Below, in pieces: positions 8,044 to 15,888 of a stretch of 31,951 nucleotides of DNA (the stretch's first letter is position 1; each line of letters opens with the position of its first letter). This stretch comes from Bacillota bacterium (lineage in GTDB: Bacteria; Bacillota; Clostridia; Acetivibrionales; DSM-1351). The stretch covers positions 1-31,951 of the forward strand of contig JAEZIB010000019.1 in the NCBI GenBank assembly GCA_023416275.1, given 5' to 3'. Position numbers and translations under genes: made by a program. The notes under the pieces were generated by a model. That model saw only the letters and a list, made by a program, of their open reading frames with translations, was not told where the DNA came from and searched no databases.

Positions 8044-8088
8044 ATAGAATTATGTTAAATTATGTCACATAATACTGCGTAATTCTAT
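8044..8088. promoter_or_regulatory. Concentric double palindrome, candidate operator
   Basis: Inner dyad ATTATGTCACATAAT (8059-8073) is perfect around one central base. Outer arms ATAGAATTA (8044-8052) and TAATTCTAT (8080-8088) are also perfect. Both share the same axis at base 8066. It lies just downstream of the predicted start site of the transporter operon. Confidence 0.55.
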
Positions 8089-8115
8089 AGAAGTAGGAAG
8101 TAAAATTTTTTTAAT

Positions 8116-8142
8116 GATTAAATTAAAAGTTTTAATTTAATC
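8116..8142. promoter_or_regulatory. 27-bp perfect palindrome, candidate ROK operator
   Basis: GATTAAATTAAAA, one central G, then its exact reverse complement: 13 bp per arm. The site is 83 bp upstream of the binding-protein gene. AT-rich palindromes of this kind suit NagC/XylR-type (ROK) repressors, and a ROK gene is adjacent. Confidence 0.55.
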
Positions 8143-8225
8143 TAGCTTATCTAAGAATGTTTGTAAAGTCAGTACAAGCAAAATCATCGGTAACCACTAT
8201 AATTAAAGAAAAGAGGGAATAATTT

Positions 8226-9530
8226 ATGGGAAAATTTGCAAAACGTATGATAGCAATGTTAATGGCTGTTACTGTAAGTACAATAGCGTTTGCAGGATGT
8301 GGGACAAAGGAAGAATCTCAATCTACTAATTCAGCTGTAGGAACTTCAACGTTGAGTACTGAGGCAATCAAAATTACATTTCCAACAATTTGGGTAGGAA
8401 CTGATGGTAAAGCTCAAGTATTCGGTGAAATGGTAAAATCTTTTAATCAAGAAAATGAGGGAAAGATTCAAGTTACATTGGAAGAATATACTGATTATGA
8501 TGCATATGAGGATAAGATGAGAACAACAATATCAACTGGTAATGCACCAGATATCTTTACTTTCAAATCATATGCTGATTTACAACTATATTCACAATCA
8601 GGAAAATTAATGGATTTAACTTCTTACTTACAGGATAAAACATGGTCTGCTAATTTTGCAGAGGGAGTAATAGCTGCATCTCAATATGAAGGAAAAAATT
8701 ATAGCGTACCATATGAGAATGCTGTTATTGCAATAATGTATAATAAAAAGCTTTTAAAAGATGCAGGAATTGATAAAATGCCTACAACTTATGATGAGTT
8801 ATGGGCTGCATGTGAAAAATTAAAAGCAAAAGGTATATATCCAACTACTCAAATGACTAACAAGAATGCTTGGACTTCTATGCTATGGTATTCATATGCT
8901 TTAGCTTCAGCAGGTGGAAAGGATGTATACAGCAAAGGCTTGGATGATCCTGCATTCTTAGAAGCAGCAAAGATTATGCAAAAAATGTTCTCTTATACTT
9001 CTCCTGATGCTGTAGGCGCAGATGCTACTGTTGTAAACGGTCACTTCTTTAATGAAAGAGCTGCTGTTTATACAAATGGTTCATGGATATTATCAAGAAT
9101 AAAAACTGAAGGTGTTGCAGGACTTTACGACAATCTAGAAATAGGCGCAGGCTTAGGTTATAACGGTGGTGAATCGGGTGCGTATATAAATGCAGTTCAA
9201 GCTTATATTGCATGTGGTAAACAAACTGACCCTGCAAAAGAAGAAGCAATTGTTAAATTCTTAAAATATATAACAGATCCTGATAGAGTAACAGAACTGT
9301 CAAATTCATCTGGTTCTTTATTTGCAATAAATACAAAGGTAACTGAAAAAACAGAAAAGCTTCAGGCTACTATGATTGAACAAAGCGCTAAAGCACCATA
9401 TATGATAGGCACATTTGAGTCAACTATGCCAACTAAGGTTGTAGCTGCTTTCCCAGCTGCATTGGAATCTCTTGTACTTGGAGAGTATACACCTGAACAG
9501 TTTATTAGTGCATTAAAAGATGCTCAGTAG
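8226..9530 (+). CDS. ABC sugar transporter solute-binding lipoprotein
   Basis: This 434-aa protein has a lipoprotein signal: basic N-terminus, hydrophobic stretch, then the lipobox AFAGC (Cys25). The mature part is a family 1 extracellular sugar-binding protein, with APDIFTFKSYAD, a ligand-site-like NGSWILSRI segment and a C-terminal region typical of the family. It begins an operon with two permeases and a sulfoquinovosidase, so the likely ligand is sulfoquinovosyl glycerol or sulfoquinovose, analogous in role to SmoF of Agrobacterium. The ligand is inferred from context. The start follows AAGAGGGA. Confidence 0.88.
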   Translation: MGKFAKRMIAMLMAVTVSTIAFAGCGTKEESQSTNSAVGTSTLSTEAIKITFPTIWVGTDGKAQVFGEMVKSFNQENEGKIQVTLEEYTDYDAYEDKMRTTISTGNAPDIFTFKSYADLQLYSQSGKLMDLTSYLQDKTWSANFAEGVIAASQYEGKNYSVPYENAVIAIMYNKKLLKDAGIDKMPTTYDELWAACEKLKAKGIYPTTQMTNKNAWTSMLWYSYALASAGGKDVYSKGLDDPAFLEAAKIMQKMFSYTSPDAVGADATVVNGHFFNERAAVYTNGSWILSRIKTEGVAGLYDNLEIGAGLGYNGGESGAYINAVQAYIACGKQTDPAKEEAIVKFLKYITDPDRVTELSNSSGSLFAINTKVTEKTEKLQATMIEQSAKAPYMIGTFESTMPTKVVAAFPAALESLVLGEYTPEQFISALKDAQ

Positions 9531-9549
9531 GATAAGTTAGAATTATTAA

Positions 9550-9581
9550 TGATAGGCAGATTAGAAATAATCTGCTTATCA
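9550..9581 (+). other. 14-bp mRNA hairpin with GAAA tetraloop after the binding-protein gene
   Basis: Arms 9550-9563 and 9568-9581 pair over 14 bp, with one G-U wobble, around a GAAA loop of the stable GNRA class. No T-run follows, so it is probably not a terminator. It fits an mRNA-stabilising element that keeps binding-protein transcript in excess over permease transcript. Confidence 0.65.
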
Positions 9582-9637
9582 ATAAAACAGACAGTAGCAT
9601 CGAAATTATCATGAACTTTCAAATGGAGGCTTTAGCA

Positions 9638-10510
9638 ATGGATGTTAAAAAAAATGACATTATAAAGATATGTATTTTTATATTTCCTGGTCTAGCTCTG
9701 TTTATACTATTTTTTATTATACCTGTAGGATATGTAGGTGTTACTAGCTTCTTTGACTGGAATGGTATAACAGAACCTGTTTTTAAAGGATTATATAATT
9801 ATAAAGATATTTTTGGAGATAAGATTTTTTGGCTCAGCGTTAGAAATAATGTGATTTGGGCTCTTGTGGCAGGCTTAATACAAGTTCCTCTTGCATTATT
9901 AATGGCTTTGATTTTATCAAAAAAGCCGTTTGGATGGAAATTTTTCAGAACAGTGTATTTTTTCCCTCAGGTAATATCAGGTATAGCATTAGCAATGCTA
10001 TGGTCGGCAATGTACAATAGTCAGTTTGGTTTAATTAATGGTTTGCTAAGAGCAGTAGGACTTGGAGAACATGCGAAAAACTGGCTTGGAACAATAGATA
10101 CAGCTTTTCCTGCTATGTTAATTTATTGGGTATTTTATATAGGATATTATATGGTAATAATGCTTGCTGATATTACGAACATAGATGAAGCTTATTATGA
10201 AGCAGCTCAGATTGATGGTGCAAGTGGAATAATGCAGCACATTCATATTACTATTCCTTTAATAAGAAGTTCCTTTCAGACATGTGTAACTTTAGCAATG
10301 ATATTCGGGTTAAGAACATTTGAGCAGGTTTACTTGTTAACAAACGGTGGTCCTGCAAATAGAACTTCAGTACTAGTACTTTATTTATATAATCAAATGA
10401 AAACCAACGATTATGGTGGAGCTAATGCATCTAGTGTAATGCTTATATTAACTGGAGCATGCGTTATATTAATAATTCGAGGTATTTTTGCAAAAATTAA
10501 TAAGAAGTAA
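9638..10510 (+). CDS. Sugar ABC transporter permease, MalF/UgpA type
   Basis: This 290-aa protein has six expected membrane segments, beginning IKICIFIFPGLALFILFFIIPVG. It carries the EAA coupling motif EAAQIDGASGIMQHIHITIPL, which docks on the ATPase. The ATG at 9638 is chosen over 9611 because TGGAGG (9624-9629) sits 8 bases before it. It pairs with the next permease and the lipoprotein. No ATP-binding subunit is encoded in the window, so a shared MsmX/MsmK-type ATPase elsewhere probably powers uptake. Confidence 0.9.
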   Translation: MDVKKNDIIKICIFIFPGLALFILFFIIPVGYVGVTSFFDWNGITEPVFKGLYNYKDIFGDKIFWLSVRNNVIWALVAGLIQVPLALLMALILSKKPFGWKFFRTVYFFPQVISGIALAMLWSAMYNSQFGLINGLLRAVGLGEHAKNWLGTIDTAFPAMLIYWVFYIGYYMVIMLADITNIDEAYYEAAQIDGASGIMQHIHITIPLIRSSFQTCVTLAMIFGLRTFEQVYLLTNGGPANRTSVLVLYLYNQMKTNDYGGANASSVMLILTGACVILIIRGIFAKINKK

Positions 10511-10525
10511 AGGAGAATGGGAACT

Positions 10526-11383
10526 ATGTCTAATAGAAGTACTATACAAGAACTGCGTATAAAGGATATTATTCTTTCTGTTTTAAAATGGGCATTAATT
10601 ATATTCTTTGCAGTATATACACTATTCCCGTTAATATGGCTGTTTATTACATCATTAAAAACTAATGCGGAATATTTCAATAATCCATTCTCCTTGCCAG
10701 CAGTACCTCAGTTCCAAAATTATGTAAATGCATTTACAAAAGCAAACTTGGGGAGAATGATTTCAAATTCTGTTATAGTAGCTATAATTGCAACAGCAAT
10801 AAATATAATGGTTGCATCAATGTTGTCCTACTGTATTTCACGATTTAAATTTAAAGGAAGAGAAACTATTTTTACCTTCTTTTCAGTTGGTGTACTGGTG
10901 CCTCTTAATGCTTTAATGGTTCCTTATTTCACTATATTCAGTAAAATAGGACTCTTAGATTCACTTGCATCATTAGTAATCTTATATGCTGCTATAGGCT
11001 TACCTATATCAACATTTATTATTAGAGGTTTTATGGCAGGTTTCCCGACTGAAATTGAAGAAGCAGCGTATATCGACGGATGCGGATTTTACGGTAGATT
11101 TTTCAGAATGGTATTGCCTTTAACAAAAACAGGTTTAGTAACTGCGGGTACTTTTGAATTTATTACATGTTGGAATGAATTTGTATATGCAAATCTATTA
11201 ACTTCATCACCAATGACAAAGACAATACAAATAGGTATAAGATATTTTACAAACCAGTTTACAACAGATTATGTTTCTATGTATGCAGCAATAATAATCA
11301 GTATTGCACCAAGTATTATTGGTTATATGCTGTTCCAAAAGCAAGTCATTTCAGGATTAACAAGTGGTGCTGTTAAGGGATAA
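10526..11383 (+). CDS. Sugar ABC transporter permease, MalG/UgpE type
   Basis: This 285-aa protein has an N-terminal membrane segment followed by TLFPLIWLFITSLKTNAEYF, typical of the family, and the EAA motif EEAAYIDGCGFYGRFFRMVLPL. Of two in-frame ATGs (10517 and 10526), the second has workable spacing from AAGGAG (10510-10515). It starts 15 bp after the partner permease, indicating coupled expression, and completes the membrane channel of the proposed sulfoquinoside importer. Confidence 0.9.
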   Translation: MSNRSTIQELRIKDIILSVLKWALIIFFAVYTLFPLIWLFITSLKTNAEYFNNPFSLPAVPQFQNYVNAFTKANLGRMISNSVIVAIIATAINIMVASMLSYCISRFKFKGRETIFTFFSVGVLVPLNALMVPYFTIFSKIGLLDSLASLVILYAAIGLPISTFIIRGFMAGFPTEIEEAAYIDGCGFYGRFFRMVLPLTKTGLVTAGTFEFITCWNEFVYANLLTSSPMTKTIQIGIRYFTNQFTTDYVSMYAAIIISIAPSIIGYMLFQKQVISGLTSGAVKG

Positions 11384-11531
11384 TTCGAAAAATTATGTTA
11401 ACAAACCAAAGAGCGTTCTCAAAATGTGTACCACACATAAGTTTGATCTTATAGTGCAATACCAATGTGGAGGGTCTATGAGAGTTTCATCACTTTTATA
11501 CCTCTATCAAAGCGAAGGGAATGTTTTTAAT

Positions 11532-13532
11532 ATGAATTTTGTATTAATTGAAAATGGATTCAAGCTGTTACATGATACTCAGGAAATAATTACGCATACA
11601 ATGGAAAAGCCTTTTATTTATATAGGGTATGGACAAGAAAAGGTTGATATGTATCGTGGTAATTTTAAGATAGATGATTATGTTATTGAAAGATATCCAA
11701 TGAAGAATTTCAAAATTGAGCAGCAGGGCAAGAAATATTATTTGAATTTTGAGGATAAGGTAAGAGCTATTTTTGATATTGATGAAGAGAAGGTCATAAT
11801 TAATTTTGAAAAGCTAGAAAATAACATAAATCGCTTCTGGATACGTATTAACTCAGATGAAACTGAAAAATGTTACGGCTGTGGAGAACAGATGTCATAT
11901 TTTAATTTGCGTGGCAGGAATTTTCCATTATGGACATCAGAACCGGGTGTGGGCAGAGATAAAAGTACTTATGTAACATGGAGGTCTGATGTTGAAAATA
12001 AAGCCGGTGGTGATTACTACAATACTAATTATCCTCAGCCAACATATGTGTCAAGCAAGCATTATTATTTGCATATAGATTCCACAGCTTATGCTGATTT
12101 TAATTTTAAAAACACTGATTACCACGAGTTACAGATTTGGGAAGTTCCAAAGGAAATAAGAATTGAAGCAGCACCTAACTTTGTGGATTTACTTAAAAAG
12201 CTAACAGATTATTTCGGAAGACAGCCAGAATTGCCAGAGTGGGTGTATAATGGAGCAATTTTAGGGCTTCAGGGTGGAACAGAACGCTCCTTTGGACTTG
12301 TTGAACGTTCATTGAGAAATGGTATAAAGGTATCAGGACTGTGGTGTCAGGATTGGGTAGGTCAACGTATCACATCCTTTGGTAAGCGTCTGAATTGGAA
12401 TTGGAAATGGAATAGTCAGATGTATCCTAATCTCCCTGAAAAGCTTAAGGAATACAAAGAAAAGGGAATCAGGTTCCTTGCATACAATAATCCCTACCTG
12501 GTGATGGAGGGGGATTTATATGGCGAAGGAAAGGAAAAGGGATATTTTGCAACACAGCTAGACGGCAGTGATTACCTTGTTGATTTCGGTGAGTTTTACT
12601 GCGGAGTTGTTGACTTGACAAATAAGGAAGCTTATGAGTGGTATAAGGAACTAATTAAAAAGCATCTTATTGAGTTTGGAATAGATGGTTGGATGGCTGA
12701 TTTTGGAGAATATCTACCAACCGATTTAAAGCTTCACAATAATGTATCCCCCATGTTGGAGCATAATCATTGGCCGGTGCTTTGGGCAAAATGTAATTAT
12801 GAAGCATTAGAAGAAACAGGAAAGCTTGGAGAAATAGTTTACTTTATGAGAGCAGGAGGAGCAGGAACCCAAAAGTATTGTACTTTACTTTGGGCAGGGG
12901 ATCAGAGTGTTGATTTTAGCATTCACGATGGTTTGGCAACAGTAATATGTGGAGCACTCAGCAGCGGTATGATTGGTTGTGGCTTGCACCATAGTGATAT
13001 TGGGGGATACACCTCGTTATTTAATAATTGCCGTACTAAGGAACTGTTTTTGAGATGGGCTGAGATGGCAGTGTTTACTCCTGTTATGAGAACACATGAA
13101 GGAAATAGACCTGATGAAAATTTTCAGTATTATGATGATGCTGATACTTTGGAGCAGTTTGGAAGGTTGACAGAAATTTATACAATGCTAGCACCTTATA
13201 TAAAGGAATTGGTTAAAATTAATTCAGAAACAGGACTACCTGTTCAGAGATCGTTGTTTATACATTATGAAAATGACCAGGCTGCATATGATATTCAGAC
13301 GGAGTATTTGTTTGGTGAGGATATGTTAATTGCTCCAGTTTATCTGTCAGGTGTTGAGGATTGGGAAGTTTATTTGCCAGAAGACAATTGGGTACATCTT
13401 TGGACGGGTGTTGAATATTGCGGCGGAAAAGTAACTGTAAAAGCACCAATAGGATACACACCAGCATTTTATAAAAAGGATTCGAAATTTGTCAGCATAT
13501 TTGAAGAAATAAGACTAAAGTTTGGCAACTAG
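11532..13532 (+). CDS. yihQ: Sulfoquinovosidase (GH31, YihQ family)
   Basis: This 666-aa GH31 glycosidase releases sulfoquinovose from sulfoquinovosides such as sulfoquinovosyl glycerol. Numbered from the ATG at 11532, the YihQ residues are all present at a constant offset of -15 from E. coli. Gln273, Arg286 and Trp289 (QDW...KRLNW) and Tyr493 (DIGGY) correspond to the sulfonate-binding Gln288, Arg301, Trp304 and Tyr508. Asp390 (WMADFGEYLPTD) is the nucleophile and Asp457 (WAGDQ) the acid/base. Long blocks such as DFGEYLPTD, ALEETGKLGE and LHHSDIGGYT match YihQ as I recall it. The frame is open upstream to 11364, with an alternative ATG at 11478, but homology begins at 11532 and GAAGGGA precedes it. 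There is no signal peptide, so hydrolysis is cytoplasmic after import. It defines the function of the island. Confidence 0.95.
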   Translation: MNFVLIENGFKLLHDTQEIITHTMEKPFIYIGYGQEKVDMYRGNFKIDDYVIERYPMKNFKIEQQGKKYYLNFEDKVRAIFDIDEEKVIINFEKLENNINRFWIRINSDETEKCYGCGEQMSYFNLRGRNFPLWTSEPGVGRDKSTYVTWRSDVENKAGGDYYNTNYPQPTYVSSKHYYLHIDSTAYADFNFKNTDYHELQIWEVPKEIRIEAAPNFVDLLKKLTDYFGRQPELPEWVYNGAILGLQGGTERSFGLVERSLRNGIKVSGLWCQDWVGQRITSFGKRLNWNWKWNSQMYPNLPEKLKEYKEKGIRFLAYNNPYLVMEGDLYGEGKEKGYFATQLDGSDYLVDFGEFYCGVVDLTNKEAYEWYKELIKKHLIEFGIDGWMADFGEYLPTDLKLHNNVSPMLEHNHWPVLWAKCNYEALEETGKLGEIVYFMRAGGAGTQKYCTLLWAGDQSVDFSIHDGLATVICGALSSGMIGCGLHHSDIGGYTSLFNNCRTKELFLRWAEMAVFTPVMRTHEGNRPDENFQYYDDADTLEQFGRLTEIYTMLAPYIKELVKINSETGLPVQRSLFIHYENDQAAYDIQTEYLFGEDMLIAPVYLSGVEDWEVYLPEDNWVHLWTGVEYCGGKVTVKAPIGYTPAFYKKDSKFVSIFEEIRLKFGN

Positions 13533-13651
13533 AAGTAAAAGATTAAAGAAGATTTTAAAAATCCAACTAAAAGCAAAGATTTATGACATTGTTAATATCC
13601 ACCAAGAAAATGCATTATAATTTTAAGAATTTAAAAAGGAGTGGTTTTCTT

Positions 13652-14734
13652 ATGAAGAAAATAATGATTTCGCCTTCAAAGTATGTTCAGGGTGAAGATG
13701 AACTTAACAACTTAGGTGTCTATGTTAAAGAGTTTTCGGACAGAGCATTGTTAGTCGCATCTAAGGTAGACCAAGCAAGAGTGCAGAATTATTTAGATAG
13801 TGCAACTCAAAAGGATTCTTTTGTGCTAGTCTATGGTGAATTTAGAGAAGAATGCACAAAAAATGAGATTGAAAGAATGAGAAAGCTAGCTGAGGAAAAT
13901 AATTGCGGAGTATTTATTGGATTAGGTGGAGGTAAGGCACTTGATACTGCAAAGGCGGCATCCTTCCTTGCCCAAAAGCCTGTTATTATAGTTCCTACAA
14001 TTGCGTCCACTGATGCACCTACAAGTAAGCTTGCCATAATATACAATGAGAAAAATGAATTTGAAGAATATTTCCACTTGAATAAAAATCCAGACCTTGT
14101 TTTGGTTGATACAGGCATTATTGCAAAAGCACCTGTAAGATTCCTGGTTGCAGGCATGGGTGATGCATTGGCAACCTTCTTCGAAGCTAGATCCTGCATA
14201 AGGTCAGGAGCTAATAACATGCCAGGCGGAAAGAGTACAAAGGCTGCCTTTGCACTGGCAACAGCTTGCTTTGAAACATTGATGGAGGATTCAATCAAAG
14301 CGAAAGCTGCTTGTGAGAATAATGTTGTAACGCAGGCTCTTGAAAATATCGTTGAGGCAAATATTCTTTTAAGTGGTCTTGGTTTTGAAAGCAGCGGATT
14401 AGCAGCAGCTCATTCTATACATGACGGATTAACTGTTCTTGAAGAAACTCATCACTATATGCATGGAGAAAAGGTATCCTTTGGAACAATAGTTCATCTT
14501 GTTTTGGAAAATGCTCCTGCTGATGAATTGACAAATGTTATCGATTATTGTAAGTCAATAGGATTGCCAACATGTTTGAAGGATTTGGGAATAGTTGATG
14601 TCACTGAAGAAAAGATAATGGCTGTTGCACAGGCTGCAGTGGCACCTACAGAAACCATACACAATATGCCTTTCCCTGTTACAGCAAAAGATGTATATGC
14701 TGCAATACTTACAGCTGACAAGTTAGCTCAATAA
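13652..14734 (+). CDS. gldA: Glycerol dehydrogenase-type iron/zinc alcohol dehydrogenase
   Basis: This 360-aa protein has the NAD-binding loop GLGGGKALDTAKA and metal ligands Asp171 (GMGDALATFFEAR), His254 (AAHSIH) and His271 (HGEKVSFG), as in GldA. The ATG at 13652 is preferred to 13583 because AAAGGAG (13635-13641) lies 10 bases before it. Together with dhaK and dhaL it would oxidise glycerol, the second product of sulfoquinovosyl glycerol hydrolysis, to dihydroxyacetone. It is also the only dehydrogenase in the island, so it could instead reduce sulfoacetaldehyde or sulfolactaldehyde to the excreted alcohol. The family is secure; the substrate is undecided. Confidence 0.88.
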   Translation: MKKIMISPSKYVQGEDELNNLGVYVKEFSDRALLVASKVDQARVQNYLDSATQKDSFVLVYGEFREECTKNEIERMRKLAEENNCGVFIGLGGGKALDTAKAASFLAQKPVIIVPTIASTDAPTSKLAIIYNEKNEFEEYFHLNKNPDLVLVDTGIIAKAPVRFLVAGMGDALATFFEARSCIRSGANNMPGGKSTKAAFALATACFETLMEDSIKAKAACENNVVTQALENIVEANILLSGLGFESSGLAAAHSIHDGLTVLEETHHYMHGEKVSFGTIVHLVLENAPADELTNVIDYCKSIGLPTCLKDLGIVDVTEEKIMAVAQAAVAPTETIHNMPFPVTAKDVYAAILTADKLAQ

Positions 14735-14802
14735 ATCAACTTTCCAACAAAAAATCAATGGTATTGGTTCAATCTAACATTCCATTAACAAGTTTGAACA
14801 CC
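14735..14802 (+). repeat. Intergenic repeat copy B (degenerate)
   Basis: It begins directly after the gldA stop with ATCAACTTTCC, identical over ten bases to the left end of copy C. A right arm (14782-14802, containing AACAAGTTTGAACACC) is close to the reverse complement of the copy A motif. The left arm is reduced to ATCAATGG. Confidence 0.6.
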
Positions 14803-14876
14803 TACAGTATTAAGATGTGAAGGGATAGTCAATAAGGAAATACTAGTGTATTCATTCTTAGAATCGGGAGGTAACA

Positions 14877-15866
14877 ATGAAGAAAATAATTAACAAGGTT
14901 GAAGATATAGTTATAGAGATGTGCAAGGGTATTGTAAAAGCTCATCCCGAATTGGCTTTTAATGAGAAATATAAAATTATTACAAGAAATGAGCTTAATA
15001 AACAAAAGGTAACTTTAATAAGTGGTGGTGGAAGCGGACATGAGCCTTCACATGCTGGTTTTGTTGGTAAAGGTATGTTAGATGCTGCTGTTTGTGGAGA
15101 TGTATTTGCATCACCTTCTACAATGCAGGTATACAATGCTATTTCTAAAACTCAGTCTGATAAGGGCACGCTTTTAATAATAAAAAACTACTCGGGTGAC
15201 TGCATGAATTTTGATGCAGCCGCAGAGATGGCTGAGGATGATGACATAACTGTTGAGAAGGTATACGTAAATGATGATATAGCTGTAAAAGATAGTCTGT
15301 ATACTGTTGGCAGAAGGGGAGTAGCAGGTACTGTATTTGTACACAAAATAGCAGGTGCGGCTGCAGAGGAGGGCTTGGAACTAATACAGGTAAAAAATGT
15401 AGCTCAAAAGGTAATTGACAATGTTCGTACTATAGGCTTTGCTTTAACATCCTGTACTGTTCCTGCAAAGGGATCTCCAACCTTTAAAATCGAGGAGGAT
15501 GAAATAGAATTTGGTGTGGGAATACACGGAGAACCTGGCATAGCTCGTGAAAAGCTTGCTACAGCTGATGAATTAGCTGCTAGAATGATTGATTTGCTTT
15601 CAGCTGATTTGCCTTTTAACTCTGGTGACGAGGTTGCGCTGCTTATAAACGGATTAGGAGGAACTCCATTACAGGAGTTGTATTTATTCAACAATTCAGT
15701 AGTAAATGCAATGAATAATAAAAATCTTAAAATATATAAAACCTTTATTGGAAATTATATGACATCGATAGACATGGCAGGTGCTTCTATATCACTATTA
15801 AAGCTGGATGATGAGCTGAAGAGATATTTGGATGCGGAGGCTGCTACACCGGCACTAAAAATATAA
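14877..15866 (+). CDS. dhaK: Dihydroxyacetone kinase subunit DhaK
   Basis: This 329-aa protein is full length for DhaK. SGGGSGHEPSHAGFVGKGML (49-68) forms the substrate-binding region, and His217 in VGIHGEPG is the residue that binds dihydroxyacetone covalently as a hemiaminal. GGGAGG precedes the start. The partner DhaL is encoded 22 bp downstream. It phosphorylates dihydroxyacetone, here expected from glycerol via gldA or, more speculatively, from an aldolase reaction of a transaldolase-like enzyme upstream. Confidence 0.93.
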   Translation: MKKIINKVEDIVIEMCKGIVKAHPELAFNEKYKIITRNELNKQKVTLISGGGSGHEPSHAGFVGKGMLDAAVCGDVFASPSTMQVYNAISKTQSDKGTLLIIKNYSGDCMNFDAAAEMAEDDDITVEKVYVNDDIAVKDSLYTVGRRGVAGTVFVHKIAGAAAEEGLELIQVKNVAQKVIDNVRTIGFALTSCTVPAKGSPTFKIEEDEIEFGVGIHGEPGIAREKLATADELAARMIDLLSADLPFNSGDEVALLINGLGGTPLQELYLFNNSVVNAMNNKNLKIYKTFIGNYMTSIDMAGASISLLKLDDELKRYLDAEAATPALKI

Positions 15867-15888
15867 TTTTAGAAGGGATTATCTAAAT

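Larger units (their letters stand above)
7594..8225. promoter_or_regulatory. Divergent control region between the DUF4867-ROK and transporter operons
   Basis: This 632-bp gap is extremely AT-rich and has no credible gene. For the plus-strand operon the best promoter candidate is TTTACT (7982-7987), 17 bases, then TATAAT (8005-8010). It would give a leader of roughly 200 nt that contains both palindromes listed separately. No tRNA, riboswitch or cre-like box was recognised. The promoter of the minus-strand pair was not resolved. Confidence 0.5.

Noticed and set aside
11364..11531. 56-residue N-terminal extension of the sulfoquinovosidase
   Set aside because: Similarity to YihQ begins at the ATG at 11532, the extension overlaps the permease gene, and the internal ATG at 11478 has a ribosome site only 3 bases away.
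13831..14298. 155-codon minus-strand ORF inside gldA
   Set aside because: It is a mirror of a conserved dehydrogenase whose catalytic residues are intact; no family features and no promoter context.
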